In this document: positions 28,451 to 36,272 of the stretch, in pieces
How positions within the stretch are numbered: the first letter of the stretch is position 1
Layout: every line of letters begins with the position of its first letter
Assembly: GCA_900474095.1 (NCBI GenBank)
Contig: UCOA01000026.1
Coordinates: forward strand, 1 to 36,874
Source: Hyphomicrobiales bacterium
Lineage (GTDB): Bacteria > Pseudomonadota > Alphaproteobacteria > Rhizobiales > Rhizobiaceae
Direction of reading: 5' to 3'
Length of the DNA stretch: 36,874 nucleotides
The notes under the pieces: model-generated
The model's database searches: none
Seen by the model: only the letters and a program-made list of their open reading frames with translations
What the model was told of the DNA's origin: nothing
Position numbers and translations under genes: made by a program

Positions 28451-29092
28451 GTGCATCCCTATCTTTTCGAACTCGCATCGCTGATGGCGATCTTTTCCTT
28501 CGCCATCGTCTCTCCGGGCGCCGATCTGGCGATGGTCATGCGCCAGTCGCTGGTTCATGGCCGCCGCTCGGCGATCGTCACCTCCTTCGGCATCGGCACT
28601 GCGTTGATGTTTCATGTGACCTACACGATCCTCGGTCTCGGGCTGATCATCTCGCAGTCGATCTACCTGTTCAACATCGTCAAATGGTGCGGTGTCGCTT
28701 ACCTTCTCTACATCGGCATCAAGTCTCTTCGTGCCGGAAGGACGGATATCACGGTTGGGGCCGAAAGCGCGGAGCCGAACGAAAGGCGCCAGTCGGCGCT
28801 GAAGGCTTTCGGGCTCGGTTTTGCGGCAAACGCGCTCAACCCGAAGCCGGTGTTCTTCTTTCTGTCGATCTTCTCGACGGTGGTCGGCGCCCATACGCCG
28901 ATCGCGCTAAAGTTCGGCTATGGCCTGATCATGGCAAGCAGCCTGATCCTCTGGTTCGTCGGCGTCAGCCTGTTCATGACAACGCCGAAGATGCGCGCAG
29001 CCTTCTCGCGTGCCAGCCAGTGGATCGACCGCGTCAGCGGTCTCGTCTTCATCGCCCTCGGACTGAAGCTTGCCACGGAAAAGGCGTCCTGA
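28451..29092 (+). CDS. LysE/RhtB family amino-acid exporter
   Basis: A 213-residue membrane protein with about six transmembrane helices. The N-terminal segment ASLMAIFSFAIVSPGADLAMVMRQSLVHGRRSAIVTSFGIGTALMFH matches the LysE pattern (SPG-x-D, GRR, GIGTG-like), and AFGLGFAANALNPKPVFFFLSIF is the conserved mid-protein NPK motif. Members export amino acids such as lysine, threonine or homoserine lactones; the substrate here is unknown. The start is GTG at 28451 with GGAG 7 nt upstream; the frame stays open far upstream inside the MAPEG gene, which is a shadow. Confidence 0.9.
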   Translation: MHPYLFELASLMAIFSFAIVSPGADLAMVMRQSLVHGRRSAIVTSFGIGTALMFHVTYTILGLGLIISQSIYLFNIVKWCGVAYLLYIGIKSLRAGRTDITVGAESAEPNERRQSALKAFGLGFAANALNPKPVFFFLSIFSTVVGAHTPIALKFGYGLIMASSLILWFVGVSLFMTTPKMRAAFSRASQWIDRVSGLVFIALGLKLATEKAS

Positions 29093-29094
29093 GC

Positions 29095-29589
29095 ATGCGC
29101 CACGCCGCCCCCGCATTGATCCTCGGTATGCTGCTGGCGGTGACGCCGGTGGCTGCGGCGGATTGCCTGCAGGAGCAGGCGATCTATGGCGATGCGGGTG
29201 GCGCCTATGAATTGCGGTTCGAGCCGGTGGGCTCGCCTAGCGCTGCAACCAGCAATCATTTCAAGGTCAAGGTGGCGAAAACCGATCTGCTGCTCGACGG
29301 CATCGTCATGCAGTCAGGCGAACCCGTCCGCCCAAATGGCATGATCATGAACAATTGCCCCGAGGGCGACGTCACGGGCAACGAGATCGCCGCCTGCACC
29401 GTCTGGGAAGGCGTGATCTATTCCATCGGCACCGACGGTGAGGTTGGTTCGCTGCCTGAGGAGGGCAGGCAAGCGGCGGCGCAATTGCTTCTGCCCGATT
29501 TCGGGCCCGCCGTGCGCAATTCATCCATCTGGGGCAAGGCGACGGTCGCTCCCTGGGATGTTCTGACTTTGAAAGGATGTGCTCAATGA
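29095..29589 (+). CDS. Secreted hypothetical protein
   Basis: A 164-residue protein with a signal peptide (hydrophobic core about residues 5-18, cleavage near VAA-AD). Five cysteines follow, at DCLQEQ, NNCPEGD, AACTVWEG and near the C-terminus (LKGCAQ) among others, so disulfides are likely. The start ATG is 2 nt after the LysE stop, and the stop overlaps the next ATG (ATGA at 29586-29589), showing tight coupling. I do not recognise a family. It resembles small periplasmic proteins of rhizobia, function unknown. Confidence 0.75.
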   Translation: MRHAAPALILGMLLAVTPVAAADCLQEQAIYGDAGGAYELRFEPVGSPSAATSNHFKVKVAKTDLLLDGIVMQSGEPVRPNGMIMNNCPEGDVTGNEIAACTVWEGVIYSIGTDGEVGSLPEEGRQAAAQLLLPDFGPAVRNSSIWGKATVAPWDVLTLKGCAQ

Positions 29590-30344
29590 AGATCAGCGAT
29601 CAACCCGTCCTTCTAGTGACCGGCGGCAGCCGCGGCATCGGCGCAGCCATCTGCTTCGCCGCAGCCGAACAGGGCTGGGCCGTTGCCGTCAACTATGCCT
29701 CGAACCGCCCGGCCGCAGATGCGGTCGTCAAGGCGATCGAGGCGGCCGGCGGCAAGGCGGTTGCGATTGAAGGCGATGTCGGCAGCGAAGCCGGTATCGC
29801 TGCGATTTTCGACGCGGTGGACAAGGCCTTCGGCCGTCTCGACGGACTGGTCAACAATGCCGGCATCGTCGGGATGCCGGCCCGGATCGACGAGATCACG
29901 CCCGAGCGGCTCGACCGCATGCTGCGTGTCAATGTTTCCGGCTCGATCCTCTGCGCGGCTGCGGCGGTGCGGCGCATGTCGGTCCGTCATGGCGGCAAGG
30001 GCGGCGTCATCGTCAATATTTCCTCGATGGCCGCCGTGCTCGGCTCGGCCGGACAGTATGTCGATTATGCCGCATCCAAGGGCGCGATCGATAGTTTCAC
30101 GATCGGCCTGTCGCGCGAAGTCGCCTCCGATGGCATCCGCGTCAATGCGGTTCGCCCGGGCGTCATCGATACCGAGCTTCACGCTTCCGGCGGTCTTCCG
30201 GATCGCGCCCGCGAACTCTCGCCGACCATTCCCCTGAAACGGCCGGGCACTGCGCAAGAGGTCGCCGACGCCGTTCTCTACCTCCTTTCCCCTTCGTCGT
30301 CCTATGTAACGGGCGCCATTCTCAACGTCAGCGGCGGACGATAG
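29586..30344 (+). CDS. Short-chain dehydrogenase/reductase (SDR)
   Basis: A 252-residue classical SDR. TGGSRGIG (12-19) is the cofactor loop, NNAG (90-93) is conserved, Ser146/147 and Y161-x-x-x-K165 are the catalytic residues, and RPG begins the substrate loop. The C-terminus YVTGAILNVSGGR is the usual FabG-like end. Substrate is unknown. I choose the ATG at 29586 (GAAAGGA 8 nt upstream, coupled by ATGA to the previous gene) over the ATG at 29577. lpdA starts 22 nt downstream. Confidence 0.93.
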   Translation: MKISDQPVLLVTGGSRGIGAAICFAAAEQGWAVAVNYASNRPAADAVVKAIEAAGGKAVAIEGDVGSEAGIAAIFDAVDKAFGRLDGLVNNAGIVGMPARIDEITPERLDRMLRVNVSGSILCAAAAVRRMSVRHGGKGGVIVNISSMAAVLGSAGQYVDYAASKGAIDSFTIGLSREVASDGIRVNAVRPGVIDTELHASGGLPDRARELSPTIPLKRPGTAQEVADAVLYLLSPSSSYVTGAILNVSGGR

Positions 30345-30366
30345 CCGCTCTCAAGAAGGACCATTC

Positions 30367-31773
30367 ATGACTTATGATCTTATTGTTATCGGCACCGGCC
30401 CCGGCGGCTATGTCTGCGCCATCAAGGCAGCCCAGCTCGGCCTGAAGGTAGGCGTCGTCGAAAAGCGCGCCACCTATGGCGGCACATGCCTCAATGTCGG
30501 CTGCATTCCCTCGAAAGCCCTGCTGCATGCCTCGGAAGTCTTCCACCAGACCGCCCATGGCATCGACGCGCTCGGCGTCGAGGTGTCTGCTCCGAAGCTA
30601 AACCTTGGGAAGATGCTCGCCCACAAGGACGCGACGGTAAAGTCGAATGTCGATGGCGTCGCCTTCCTGTTCAAGAAGAACAAGATCGACGCCTTCCAGG
30701 GCACAGGCAAGGTGCTTGGTGAAGGTAAGGTTTCGGTGACCAATGACGCGGGCGAGGAGCAGGTGATCGAGACGAAGAACATCGTCATTGCCACCGGCTC
30801 CGATGTTGCCGGTATTCCGGGCGTCGAGGTCGAGATCGACGAGAAGGTCATCATCTCCTCCACCGGCGGTATCGCCCTGGAGAAGGTTCCGGCCACCATG
30901 GTCGTCGTCGGCGGCGGCGTCATCGGCCTCGAGCTCGGTTCGGTCTGGTCGCGGCTCGGCGCCAAGGTCACGGTGGTCGAATATCTGGACATGATCCTCG
31001 GCGGCATGGACGGCGAAGTCGCCAAGCAGTTCCAGCGCATGCTGGCCAAGCAGGACGTCGACATCAAGCTCGGCGCCAAGGTGACCGGCGTTGAAAAATC
31101 GGGCGCCGGCGCCAAGGTGACCTTCGAGCCGGTCAAGGGCGGCGATGCTGCGACGATCGACGCCGATGTCGTGCTGATCGCCACCGGCCGCAAACCGTTC
31201 ACCGAAGGCCTCGGCCTTGCCAAGGCCGGCGTCGTCATGGATGCGCGCGGCCGCGTCGAGATCAACAACCATTTCCAGACCAGCATTCCCGGCATCTATG
31301 CAATCGGCGACGTCGTGCGCGGCCCGATGCTCGCCCACAAGGCAGAAGACGAGGGTGTCGCCGTTGCCGAGATTATCGCCGGCCAGGCAGGCCACGTGAA
31401 CTATGACGTCATCCCGAGCGTGGTCTATACCCAGCCGGAAGTCGCTTGCGTCGGCAAGACCGAGGAAGAGTTGAAGGCAGCAGGGATCGCCTACAAGGTC
31501 GGCAAGTTTCCGTTCACGGCCAACGGCCGCGCCCGCGCCATGCTGGCGACCGACGGTTTCGTCAAGATCCTCGCCGACAAGGACACGGATCGTGTTCTCG
31601 GCGGCCATATCGTCGGCTTCGGCGCCGGCGAGATGATCCACGAAATCGCCGTGCTGATGGAATTCGGCGGCTCCTCGGAGGACCTCGGTCGCACCTGCCA
31701 CGCCCATCCGACAATGTCGGAAGCGGTCAAGGAAGCGGCGCTGGCGACCTTCGCAAAGCCGATCCATATGTAA
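30367..31773 (+). CDS. lpdA: Dihydrolipoyl dehydrogenase (E3)
   Basis: A 468-residue FAD disulfide oxidoreductase. FAD loop GTGPGGY (9-15), redox disulfide Cys41-Cys46 in GGTCLNVGCIPSK, NAD-binding VVGGGVIGLELGS (about 179-191), and catalytic His447/Glu452 in HAHPTMSEAV. It reoxidises lipoyl groups of E2 with NAD. Its position downstream of sucAB makes it the E3 for the oxoglutarate complex. AAGGA lies 7 nt before the ATG. A hairpin terminator follows at 31786-31809. Confidence 0.98.
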   Translation: MTYDLIVIGTGPGGYVCAIKAAQLGLKVGVVEKRATYGGTCLNVGCIPSKALLHASEVFHQTAHGIDALGVEVSAPKLNLGKMLAHKDATVKSNVDGVAFLFKKNKIDAFQGTGKVLGEGKVSVTNDAGEEQVIETKNIVIATGSDVAGIPGVEVEIDEKVIISSTGGIALEKVPATMVVVGGGVIGLELGSVWSRLGAKVTVVEYLDMILGGMDGEVAKQFQRMLAKQDVDIKLGAKVTGVEKSGAGAKVTFEPVKGGDAATIDADVVLIATGRKPFTEGLGLAKAGVVMDARGRVEINNHFQTSIPGIYAIGDVVRGPMLAHKAEDEGVAVAEIIAGQAGHVNYDVIPSVVYTQPEVACVGKTEEELKAAGIAYKVGKFPFTANGRARAMLATDGFVKILADKDTDRVLGGHIVGFGAGEMIHEIAVLMEFGGSSEDLGRTCHAHPTMSEAVKEAALATFAKPIHM

Positions 31774-31785
31774 GGACGAAGCGCA

Positions 31786-31809
31786 GGGGCCGTGACAATC
31801 GGCCCCTTT
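31786..31809 (+). terminator. Terminator after lpdA
   Basis: GGGGCCG (31786-31792) / CGGCCCC (31800-31806) with a 7-nt loop and TTT following, 13 bp after the lpdA stop. The short T-run makes it moderate in strength, but location fits the end of the array. Confidence 0.7.
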
Positions 31810-31909
31810 GCACCTTCCCGTCTGGCTGCCTATCATCGCTGCAGTTAAAAGGTTACAGCGGCCTTTGGGCGTCATATCGGACGCGCAACCGTGTAGGGAG
31901 AGCATGCCG

Positions 31910-32401
31910 ATGGCGCCAGGCAATTATCCGGCTCCCGTCACCTTGCCGCATCCGGCGCTGCCTTGTGCCGACTGGGCGGATTGCTATGAGCTGCGCGTTC
32001 AGCCCAATGCATTGACGGCCATATCCGTCGCCGAGCGGACATTGGGCAATTTTCCGGCTTGGGTTCGCGCTTTGATGTGGCTGCGAAACGCCATCGTCCG
32101 GCCTTTCGGCCTCAAGGGATCAGGTTCGCCAAGCACGCGCCAGACGATCGGCATTTTCCCCGTCCTTTCCCGCTCTGAAGAACAGATGGTTCTCGGCCTC
32201 GACGACGCGCATCTGGATTTCCGCATCGTCGTCGATGTCCATCCGGCCCACGAAACGGGTCAGACCGTCAGCGTGACGACGCTGGTCCGCCGAAAGATCT
32301 TCCTCGGTAAGCTCTATCTTGCGGTGATCACGCCTTTCCACCGGCTGATCGTCCGAACGATGCTGGACCGGCTGTCCCGTCCGGCCGTTGCCGCAAGCTG
32401 A
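31910..32401 (+). CDS. DUF2867 domain-containing protein
   Basis: A 163-residue protein whose pattern fits DUF2867: a start with ADWADCYELRV, then ERTLGNFPAWVRALMWLRNAIVRPFGLKG, and LGLDDAHLDFRIVVDV with VSVTTLVRRK and a hydrophobic C-terminal helix. The domain is uncharacterised. I prefer the ATG at 31910, 9 nt after AGGGAG (31895-31900); the ATG at 31904 is only 3 nt from it. The gene is single and not part of the lpdA transcript, being after the terminator. Confidence 0.78.
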   Translation: MAPGNYPAPVTLPHPALPCADWADCYELRVQPNALTAISVAERTLGNFPAWVRALMWLRNAIVRPFGLKGSGSPSTRQTIGIFPVLSRSEEQMVLGLDDAHLDFRIVVDVHPAHETGQTVSVTTLVRRKIFLGKLYLAVITPFHRLIVRTMLDRLSRPAVAAS

Positions 32402-32407
32402 CGGTAA

Positions 32408-32557
32408 GCGCTTGCCGCTTCTGCTTCGGCATTGCCCGGCGCACATCTGCTCCTTCCCGAACCGAAGATGCTGATCGACGATGGGGCGGGTCACAATGAT
32501 ATCTGGAACGACAGCACGGTTGGAGATGTCATCCGCTTTGTCGAGGCGCTGAACTGA
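32408..32557 (+). pseudogene. C-terminal fossil of an alpha/beta hydrolase
   Basis: Between the DUF2867 gene and ftsZ, one frame from about 32408 to the TGA at 32555-32557 reads 49 codons without a start. It includes LLLPEPKMLIDDGAGHNDIW and a tail VIRFVEALN. The G-x-GHN-D-I block is the catalytic-histidine region of alpha/beta hydrolases, and a F-x-x-L ending is usual. The upstream part of the gene is absent. I see no other gene in the 32402-32658 gap. Confidence 0.5.
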
Positions 32558-32658
32558 ACCGCGTGAAGGCCTGGTAAGCAGCGGCGATCGTCCGTTTTTC
32601 CACGCCGTGCCGCTACCGGGCGGGAAGCGCTTGCCACCCGCTCGGAAACCCTTTTTGC

Positions 32659-33687
32659 TTATTGCAGTGTCCGCGCTTGCGGCGGCTGAGCCGCAACGCC
32701 GGCGACGTCGCCTGTCGTCAACGCCTGTGAATCCAGACCCGTGGCCACGACCGAAACGCGGAAGACGCCGTCCAGGCCCTTGTCGAAGATGGCGCCGACG
32801 ACGATGTCGGCGTCCTCGCAGACCTCCTCGCGGATGCGGGTCGCTGCCTCGTCGACTTCGAACAGCGTCATGTCGGAGCCGCCGGAAATCGAGATCAGCA
32901 CGCCCTTGGCGCCCTTCATCGACACTTCACTCAAGAGCGGATTGGCAATTGCCGCTTCGGCCGCCTTGGAGGCGCGGCCGTCGCCGATTGCCTCACCCGT
33001 TCCCATCATCGCCCGACCCATGCCCTTCATCACCGATTTGACGTCGGCAAAGTCGAGATTGATCAGGCCTTCCTTGACGATTAGGTCGGTGATGCAGCCG
33101 ACGCCGGAATAGAGAACGCGGTCGGCGATGATGAAGGCATCGGCAAAGGTGGTCTTGGCATCGGCGATGCGGAACAGGTTCTGGTTGGGGATGACGATGA
33201 CGGTGTCTGCCGCTTCGCGCAGTCGCTCGATGCCTTCCTCGGCTGCCTGCATGCGTCGCTTGCCTTCGAAGCTGAAGGGCTTGGTGACGACGCCGACGGT
33301 GAGGATGCCGGCCTTGCGGGCTGCTGCCGCAATCACCGGCGCGGCCCCCGTTCCCGTGCCGCCGCCCATGCCGGCGGTGACGAAGCACATATGCGTGCCG
33401 CCAAGATGATCCATGATCTCGTCGATCGATTCTTCCGCCGCCGCGCGGCCGACTTCCGGAAGCGATCCGGCGCCGAGCCCTTCAGTCACCTGCGCGCCAA
33501 GCTGGATCAGCCGCGGTGCCTTCGACATGGTCAGCGCCTGCGCATCGGTGTTGGCGGCAACGAAGTCCGCGCCCTGAAGGCCTTCGGCAATCATGTTGTT
33601 GATGGCGTTGCCGCCGCCGCCGCCGACGCCGATGACGGTGATCTTCGGTCTCATCTCCGAAATCACGGGTTTCTTGATCTCTGACAT
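32659..33687 (-). CDS. ftsZ: Short FtsZ paralogue (FtsZ2-like)
   Basis: A 342-residue tubulin-like GTPase. G-box GMGGGTGTG (107-114), early [12 protein letters not shown] (21-32) and the T7 loop NLDFADV (210-216) with catalytic Asp212 and Asp215 are all intact. It ends soon after the core domain (about residue 320): there is no long linker and no conserved C-terminal peptide for FtsA/ZipA binding. Rhizobia have a full FtsZ1 in the dcw cluster and a short FtsZ2 like this, described in Sinorhizobium. AGGAG is 6 nt before the ATG at 33687; the ATG at 33693 abuts it. It is monocistronic here, with no fts genes near. Confidence 0.95.
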   Translation of the reverse strand: MSEIKKPVISEMRPKITVIGVGGGGGNAINNMIAEGLQGADFVAANTDAQALTMSKAPRLIQLGAQVTEGLGAGSLPEVGRAAAEESIDEIMDHLGGTHMCFVTAGMGGGTGTGAAPVIAAAARKAGILTVGVVTKPFSFEGKRRMQAAEEGIERLREAADTVIVIPNQNLFRIADAKTTFADAFIIADRVLYSGVGCITDLIVKEGLINLDFADVKSVMKGMGRAMMGTGEAIGDGRASKAAEAAIANPLLSEVSMKGAKGVLISISGGSDMTLFEVDEAATRIREEVCEDADIVVGAIFDKGLDGVFRVSVVATGLDSQALTTGDVAGVAAQPPQARTLQ

Positions 33688-34001
33688 CGTCATCTCCTTG
33701 GAACGTGGTCGCTGCCCCGGCACGTATGGAAGCGCGTTCCGGAAGCTGCAATCGAATGCGAAGCGGAGCGGGCGCGAATCAGGCCGCCGCAGGTTATGTC
33801 CGCAAAAAGGCAGAGAGACGGCGCGGGTGCAAGTGCGTGGTGCTTTGCGGGCAGGACGATGGGCTGATTTGCAGCGATTTTTGTATCGGACGGCGCTCCC
33901 TGACCCTTCGCCGTTCCACCAGGGCGGCTATCCCGTGTGCCAACGTTCGAAGGCGTTCGACGATCGGCAGATGCAAGAGTTGTCATGATCCATGGCCAGT
34001 T

Positions 34002-34082
34002 GTAGTATCGGGGCAGGTCCCTTCGAGACCTGCAATACCGTAAGGCGTGTGAAATCGTCACGTTCTGCCGCCCCGATGCTAC
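34002..34082. ncRNA. Candidate structured RNA in the 536-bp ftsZ/lipoprotein gap
   Basis: The 33688-34223 gap has no convincing gene. Within it, GTAGTATCGGGGC (34002-34014) pairs with GCCCCGATGCTAC (34070-34082) to give a 13-bp closing stem with a single G-U pair. Inside are hairpin 1, AGGTC (34015-34019) / GACCT (34027-34031) with a 7-nt loop, and hairpin 2, CGTG (34046-34049) / CACG (34059-34062). This is a three-way junction about 81 nt long. Orientation is not decided: it could be a free RNA, a leader of the lipoprotein gene (140 bp downstream), or antisense in the ftsZ leader. A T-run at 34150-34155 after a weak stem could end a plus-strand transcript. Confidence 0.4.
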
Positions 34083-34223
34083 GTGCTTGCTGGCGAGCCA
34101 ATGTTTTGAACTGACACGAGCGGCTTATAAGTCGAGACGCCGAAAGCTTGTTTTTATCCGGGCAGCAGACCAGCACATCCACCAATTCAAACCAGGATTC
34201 GGGTGGAAATTGTGGAGGAAAAA

Positions 34224-34472
34224 ATGAGCAAACGTACAATCACTGTCTTGTTCGCCGGATGCTTGGCACTGTCCGCCTGTCAGTCAGCCTCAACGTCACA
34301 GGCGGTTGCGGATCACAACGCCGAATTCGGCTGCGTTGCCGGAACGGTGGGCGGCGCGATTGTCGGTGGTCTGATCGGTGGCACGATCGGCGCCGGAACG
34401 GGTCAGATCGCCGCGATCGGTGGCGGCATCGGCCTCGGGGGCTTCCTCGGCAACCGCTTGACATGTGTGTGA
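34224..34472 (+). CDS. Glycine-zipper lipoprotein
   Basis: An 82-residue protein with a lipoprotein signal (lipobox LALSAC, Cys19) followed by a glycine-zipper stretch (about residues 42-78) with GGAIVGGLIGG, GAGTG and GGGIGLGG spaced so that small residues line one helix face, as in Rickettsia 17-kDa/SlyB-type surface lipoproteins. GGAGG lies 5 nt before the ATG. It is 18 nt upstream of the EF-hand gene, so both are probably one operon. Such proteins are envelope-associated with unknown or stress-related roles. Confidence 0.82.
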   Translation: MSKRTITVLFAGCLALSACQSASTSQAVADHNAEFGCVAGTVGGAIVGGLIGGTIGAGTGQIAAIGGGIGLGGFLGNRLTCV

Positions 34473-34490
34473 CGGAGGCGGGGTTTTGAC

Positions 34491-34838
34491 ATGAAAAAGG
34501 CAGCCATGATCGCGACATTCTTCCTGTGCCAGACCGTTTTGGCTGTTGCGCAGACGGCGCCAATGTACCAGGGACAGAAGGACCGGCTTGACAGCGATTC
34601 CAACGGGACCGTCGAACGTTCGGAATATCAGGCCTTCATGACGACGGCGTTCACAAGCCTGGACAAGAACAAGGATGGCAGCTTGCAATCTGCCGAAGTG
34701 GACAAGGTCTTGACCACCCAGCAATTCGCCCTCAGCGACGCCAATCGGGACGGTGTCGTTGGCCAGAGCGAATTCATGAATCGGGTCATGAATGACTTCA
34801 CGGCGGCCGATCGCAGCGGGGACGGCAATTTGCAATAG
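34491..34838 (+). CDS. Secreted EF-hand calcium-binding protein
   Basis: A 115-residue protein with a signal peptide (about residues 1-20, cleavage near AVAQ). Four EF-hand loops follow: DSDSNGTVERSE, DKNKDGSLQSAE and DANRDGVVGQSE are complete 12-residue calcium loops with acidic position 12, while the last, DRSGDGNLQ, is cut off by the stop after nine residues. Pairing of 1-2 is likely; loop 3 would pair with the incomplete loop 4. GGAGG is 12 nt upstream of the ATG. A periplasmic calcium buffer or sensor role is inferred. Confidence 0.88.
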   Translation: MKKAAMIATFFLCQTVLAVAQTAPMYQGQKDRLDSDSNGTVERSEYQAFMTTAFTSLDKNKDGSLQSAEVDKVLTTQQFALSDANRDGVVGQSEFMNRVMNDFTAADRSGDGNLQ

Positions 34839-34859
34839 ACCGCTGCCTTACGCTACACG

Positions 34860-34909
34860 ATCCTCCCGGCAAATCCGCTAAAGTAGCGGATATTCTCGTC
34901 CGGGAGGAT
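34860..34909. repeat. Nested inverted repeat between EF-hand and TraB/GumN genes
   Basis: ATCCTCCCGG (34860-34869) / CCGGGAGGAT (34900-34909) is a perfect 10-bp outer stem. ATCCGCTA (34873-34880) / TAGCGGAT (34884-34891) is a perfect 8-bp inner stem with loop AAG. The structure lies in the convergent 154-bp gap, 21 bp after the EF-hand stop. It lacks a T-run on either strand, so it is not a standard terminator. Confidence 0.6.
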
Positions 34910-34992
34910 TTGATCAGGTTGGCACGGTTTGCGCCCACGCACGGCAAATCGGCAAGCGGGGCGTGCGCCGTTGCCGGTGGTCTTTGCAGTCC

Positions 34993-36075
34993 TCAGTCGA
35001 TCGCGGTGATTGTGAAACCATCCTCGCGCAACAGTTCGATCACGCCCTCATTTCCCGGCAGGTGAAGCGCGCCGACGGCCATGAAGACGCTGCCGCCGTC
35101 GAGGATCGGCTTGGCACGGCTTGCCATGGTCTTGTTGCGGTCGATGACGATGCGCTGCTCGAAATCCGCGTAGTCGGTGCTGTTGTCAGGCGATTTCTCT
35201 TCCGAAACGGCCTTCATCAGCGGCATCACCATGCCCGTGTCACCGGTCAGATAGAGTTCTGTCGTCGTCTCCATCACGTCGGCGACGGTGTCGCCGAGAT
35301 CAAGCGTCTCGATCAGCGCGTCCAGATGAAACTGGACCGGCAGCGCATCCATGGCCTTCAGCTGCTCCACCAGCGTTTCCAACCCCTTGAGCGCTTTGCC
35401 CTGTGTCAGCGCATCTTCCGCCAGTTTCTTGTCGAGGAAGGAGGCGCCGGCCGCCTTGCGGCTCAGCTCGCAGGCGGGAAGGGCGACGAAGCTGGCAATC
35501 ATCCAGGGCTTCATTTTCGCAACCAGCGTCAGCGGAATGCCGCGCCGCTTCAGGCCGGCCGTCAGCTTTTCCTGTTCGTCGGCTTGAAGAAAGTCCTTGA
35601 TCGACTTGCCATCGGTGAACATCGTCAGTTCCGGCTGCATCATGAGAGCGGCGGCCGCCTTGCGGTCGTCAACGATCTCGTCGGATTCGACGATCACCGT
35701 CTTTGCCGTTTCATAGGCGGCGTCCGCTCCCGTCGGCATGGCGAGAACGCGCGGATCGGTGACATGCATGGTGCCGAGCAGGTAAGAGGGCGCGAGCCCG
35801 GCTTTCTCGATTTTCCAGAAGATGCCCTTGCCGTTCGGCACGGCAGCGGCTTGCCTTTCGAGCGCCGCAAACCGCACCGGGTCCGACGCTCGCATGTCGG
35901 CGATCAGGTTCCTGCCGCCACAGGCGTCGTCTGCCGCATGGGCCGGCGAGAGGGAGAGAAGCGTCAGGATGAAGCAAATCGCCGCCGAAAGGTTCAGCAC
36001 TGCCATCAGCCACAATCCGGCATCGGCAAAGCGATCAGCGATGGAAAGGCGGGGCGAGCGGAGGAGACGGTTCAT
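34993..36075 (-). CDS. TraB/GumN family protein
   Basis: A 360-residue protein with an N-terminal hydrophobic signal or anchor (about residues 20-42, ending SPAHAA), then the TraB/GumN domain: YLLGTMHVTDPRV near its start (GT-x-H motif) and FMAVGALHLPGNEGVIELL near the end (G-x-L-H-L-x-G motif). These conserved His residues are proposed to bind metal in a Tiki-like protease fold. Function in rhizobia is unknown, and the gene is annotated GumN-like only by family. I start at ATG 36075; extension to 36177 is not supported. A short relic of a second copy lies immediately upstream. Confidence 0.88.
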   Translation of the reverse strand: MNRLLRSPRLSIADRFADAGLWLMAVLNLSAAICFILTLLSLSPAHAADDACGGRNLIADMRASDPVRFAALERQAAAVPNGKGIFWKIEKAGLAPSYLLGTMHVTDPRVLAMPTGADAAYETAKTVIVESDEIVDDRKAAAALMMQPELTMFTDGKSIKDFLQADEQEKLTAGLKRRGIPLTLVAKMKPWMIASFVALPACELSRKAAGASFLDKKLAEDALTQGKALKGLETLVEQLKAMDALPVQFHLDALIETLDLGDTVADVMETTTELYLTGDTGMVMPLMKAVSEEKSPDNSTDYADFEQRIVIDRNKTMASRAKPILDGGSVFMAVGALHLPGNEGVIELLREDGFTITAID

Positions 36076-36173
36076 ATCGGCATGCTCTCTGGGGGCGTTG
36101 CCGCAACCATAACGGTGGCATTTTCCCATTCCGTTAACGGCGCGTCTAATCTTGTTCGCAACCCGTTGCCGCG

Positions 36174-36272
36174 TCAATGGCGGCGCGTGACAGTATATCC
36201 CTGTTTGCGGAACAGCTCGACCAGTCCTTGATCGCCAATCAGATGCAGGGCGCCAACCGCGATGACTTCAAG
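36174..36272 (-). pseudogene. Relic C-terminus of a second TraB/GumN gene
   Basis: The frame reads EVIAVGALHLIGDQGLVELF and then RKQGYTVTRRH before the stop. This lines up residue for residue with the last ~32 residues of the intact TraB/GumN protein nearby (MAVGALHLPGNEGVIELL then REDGFTI). There is no start or upstream TraB domain: the frame runs back into xerC in another register. The xerC stop (36268) sits inside the relic's upstream edge, so a deletion seems to have joined xerC to the tail of an ancestral second copy. Confidence 0.72.

Noticed and set aside
33928-34239. 103-codon minus-strand frame in the ftsZ-lipoprotein gap
   Set aside because: No Shine-Dalgarno, odd composition with many Cys/Ser/Arg, no recognisable domain, and it overlaps the structured region and the lipoprotein start.
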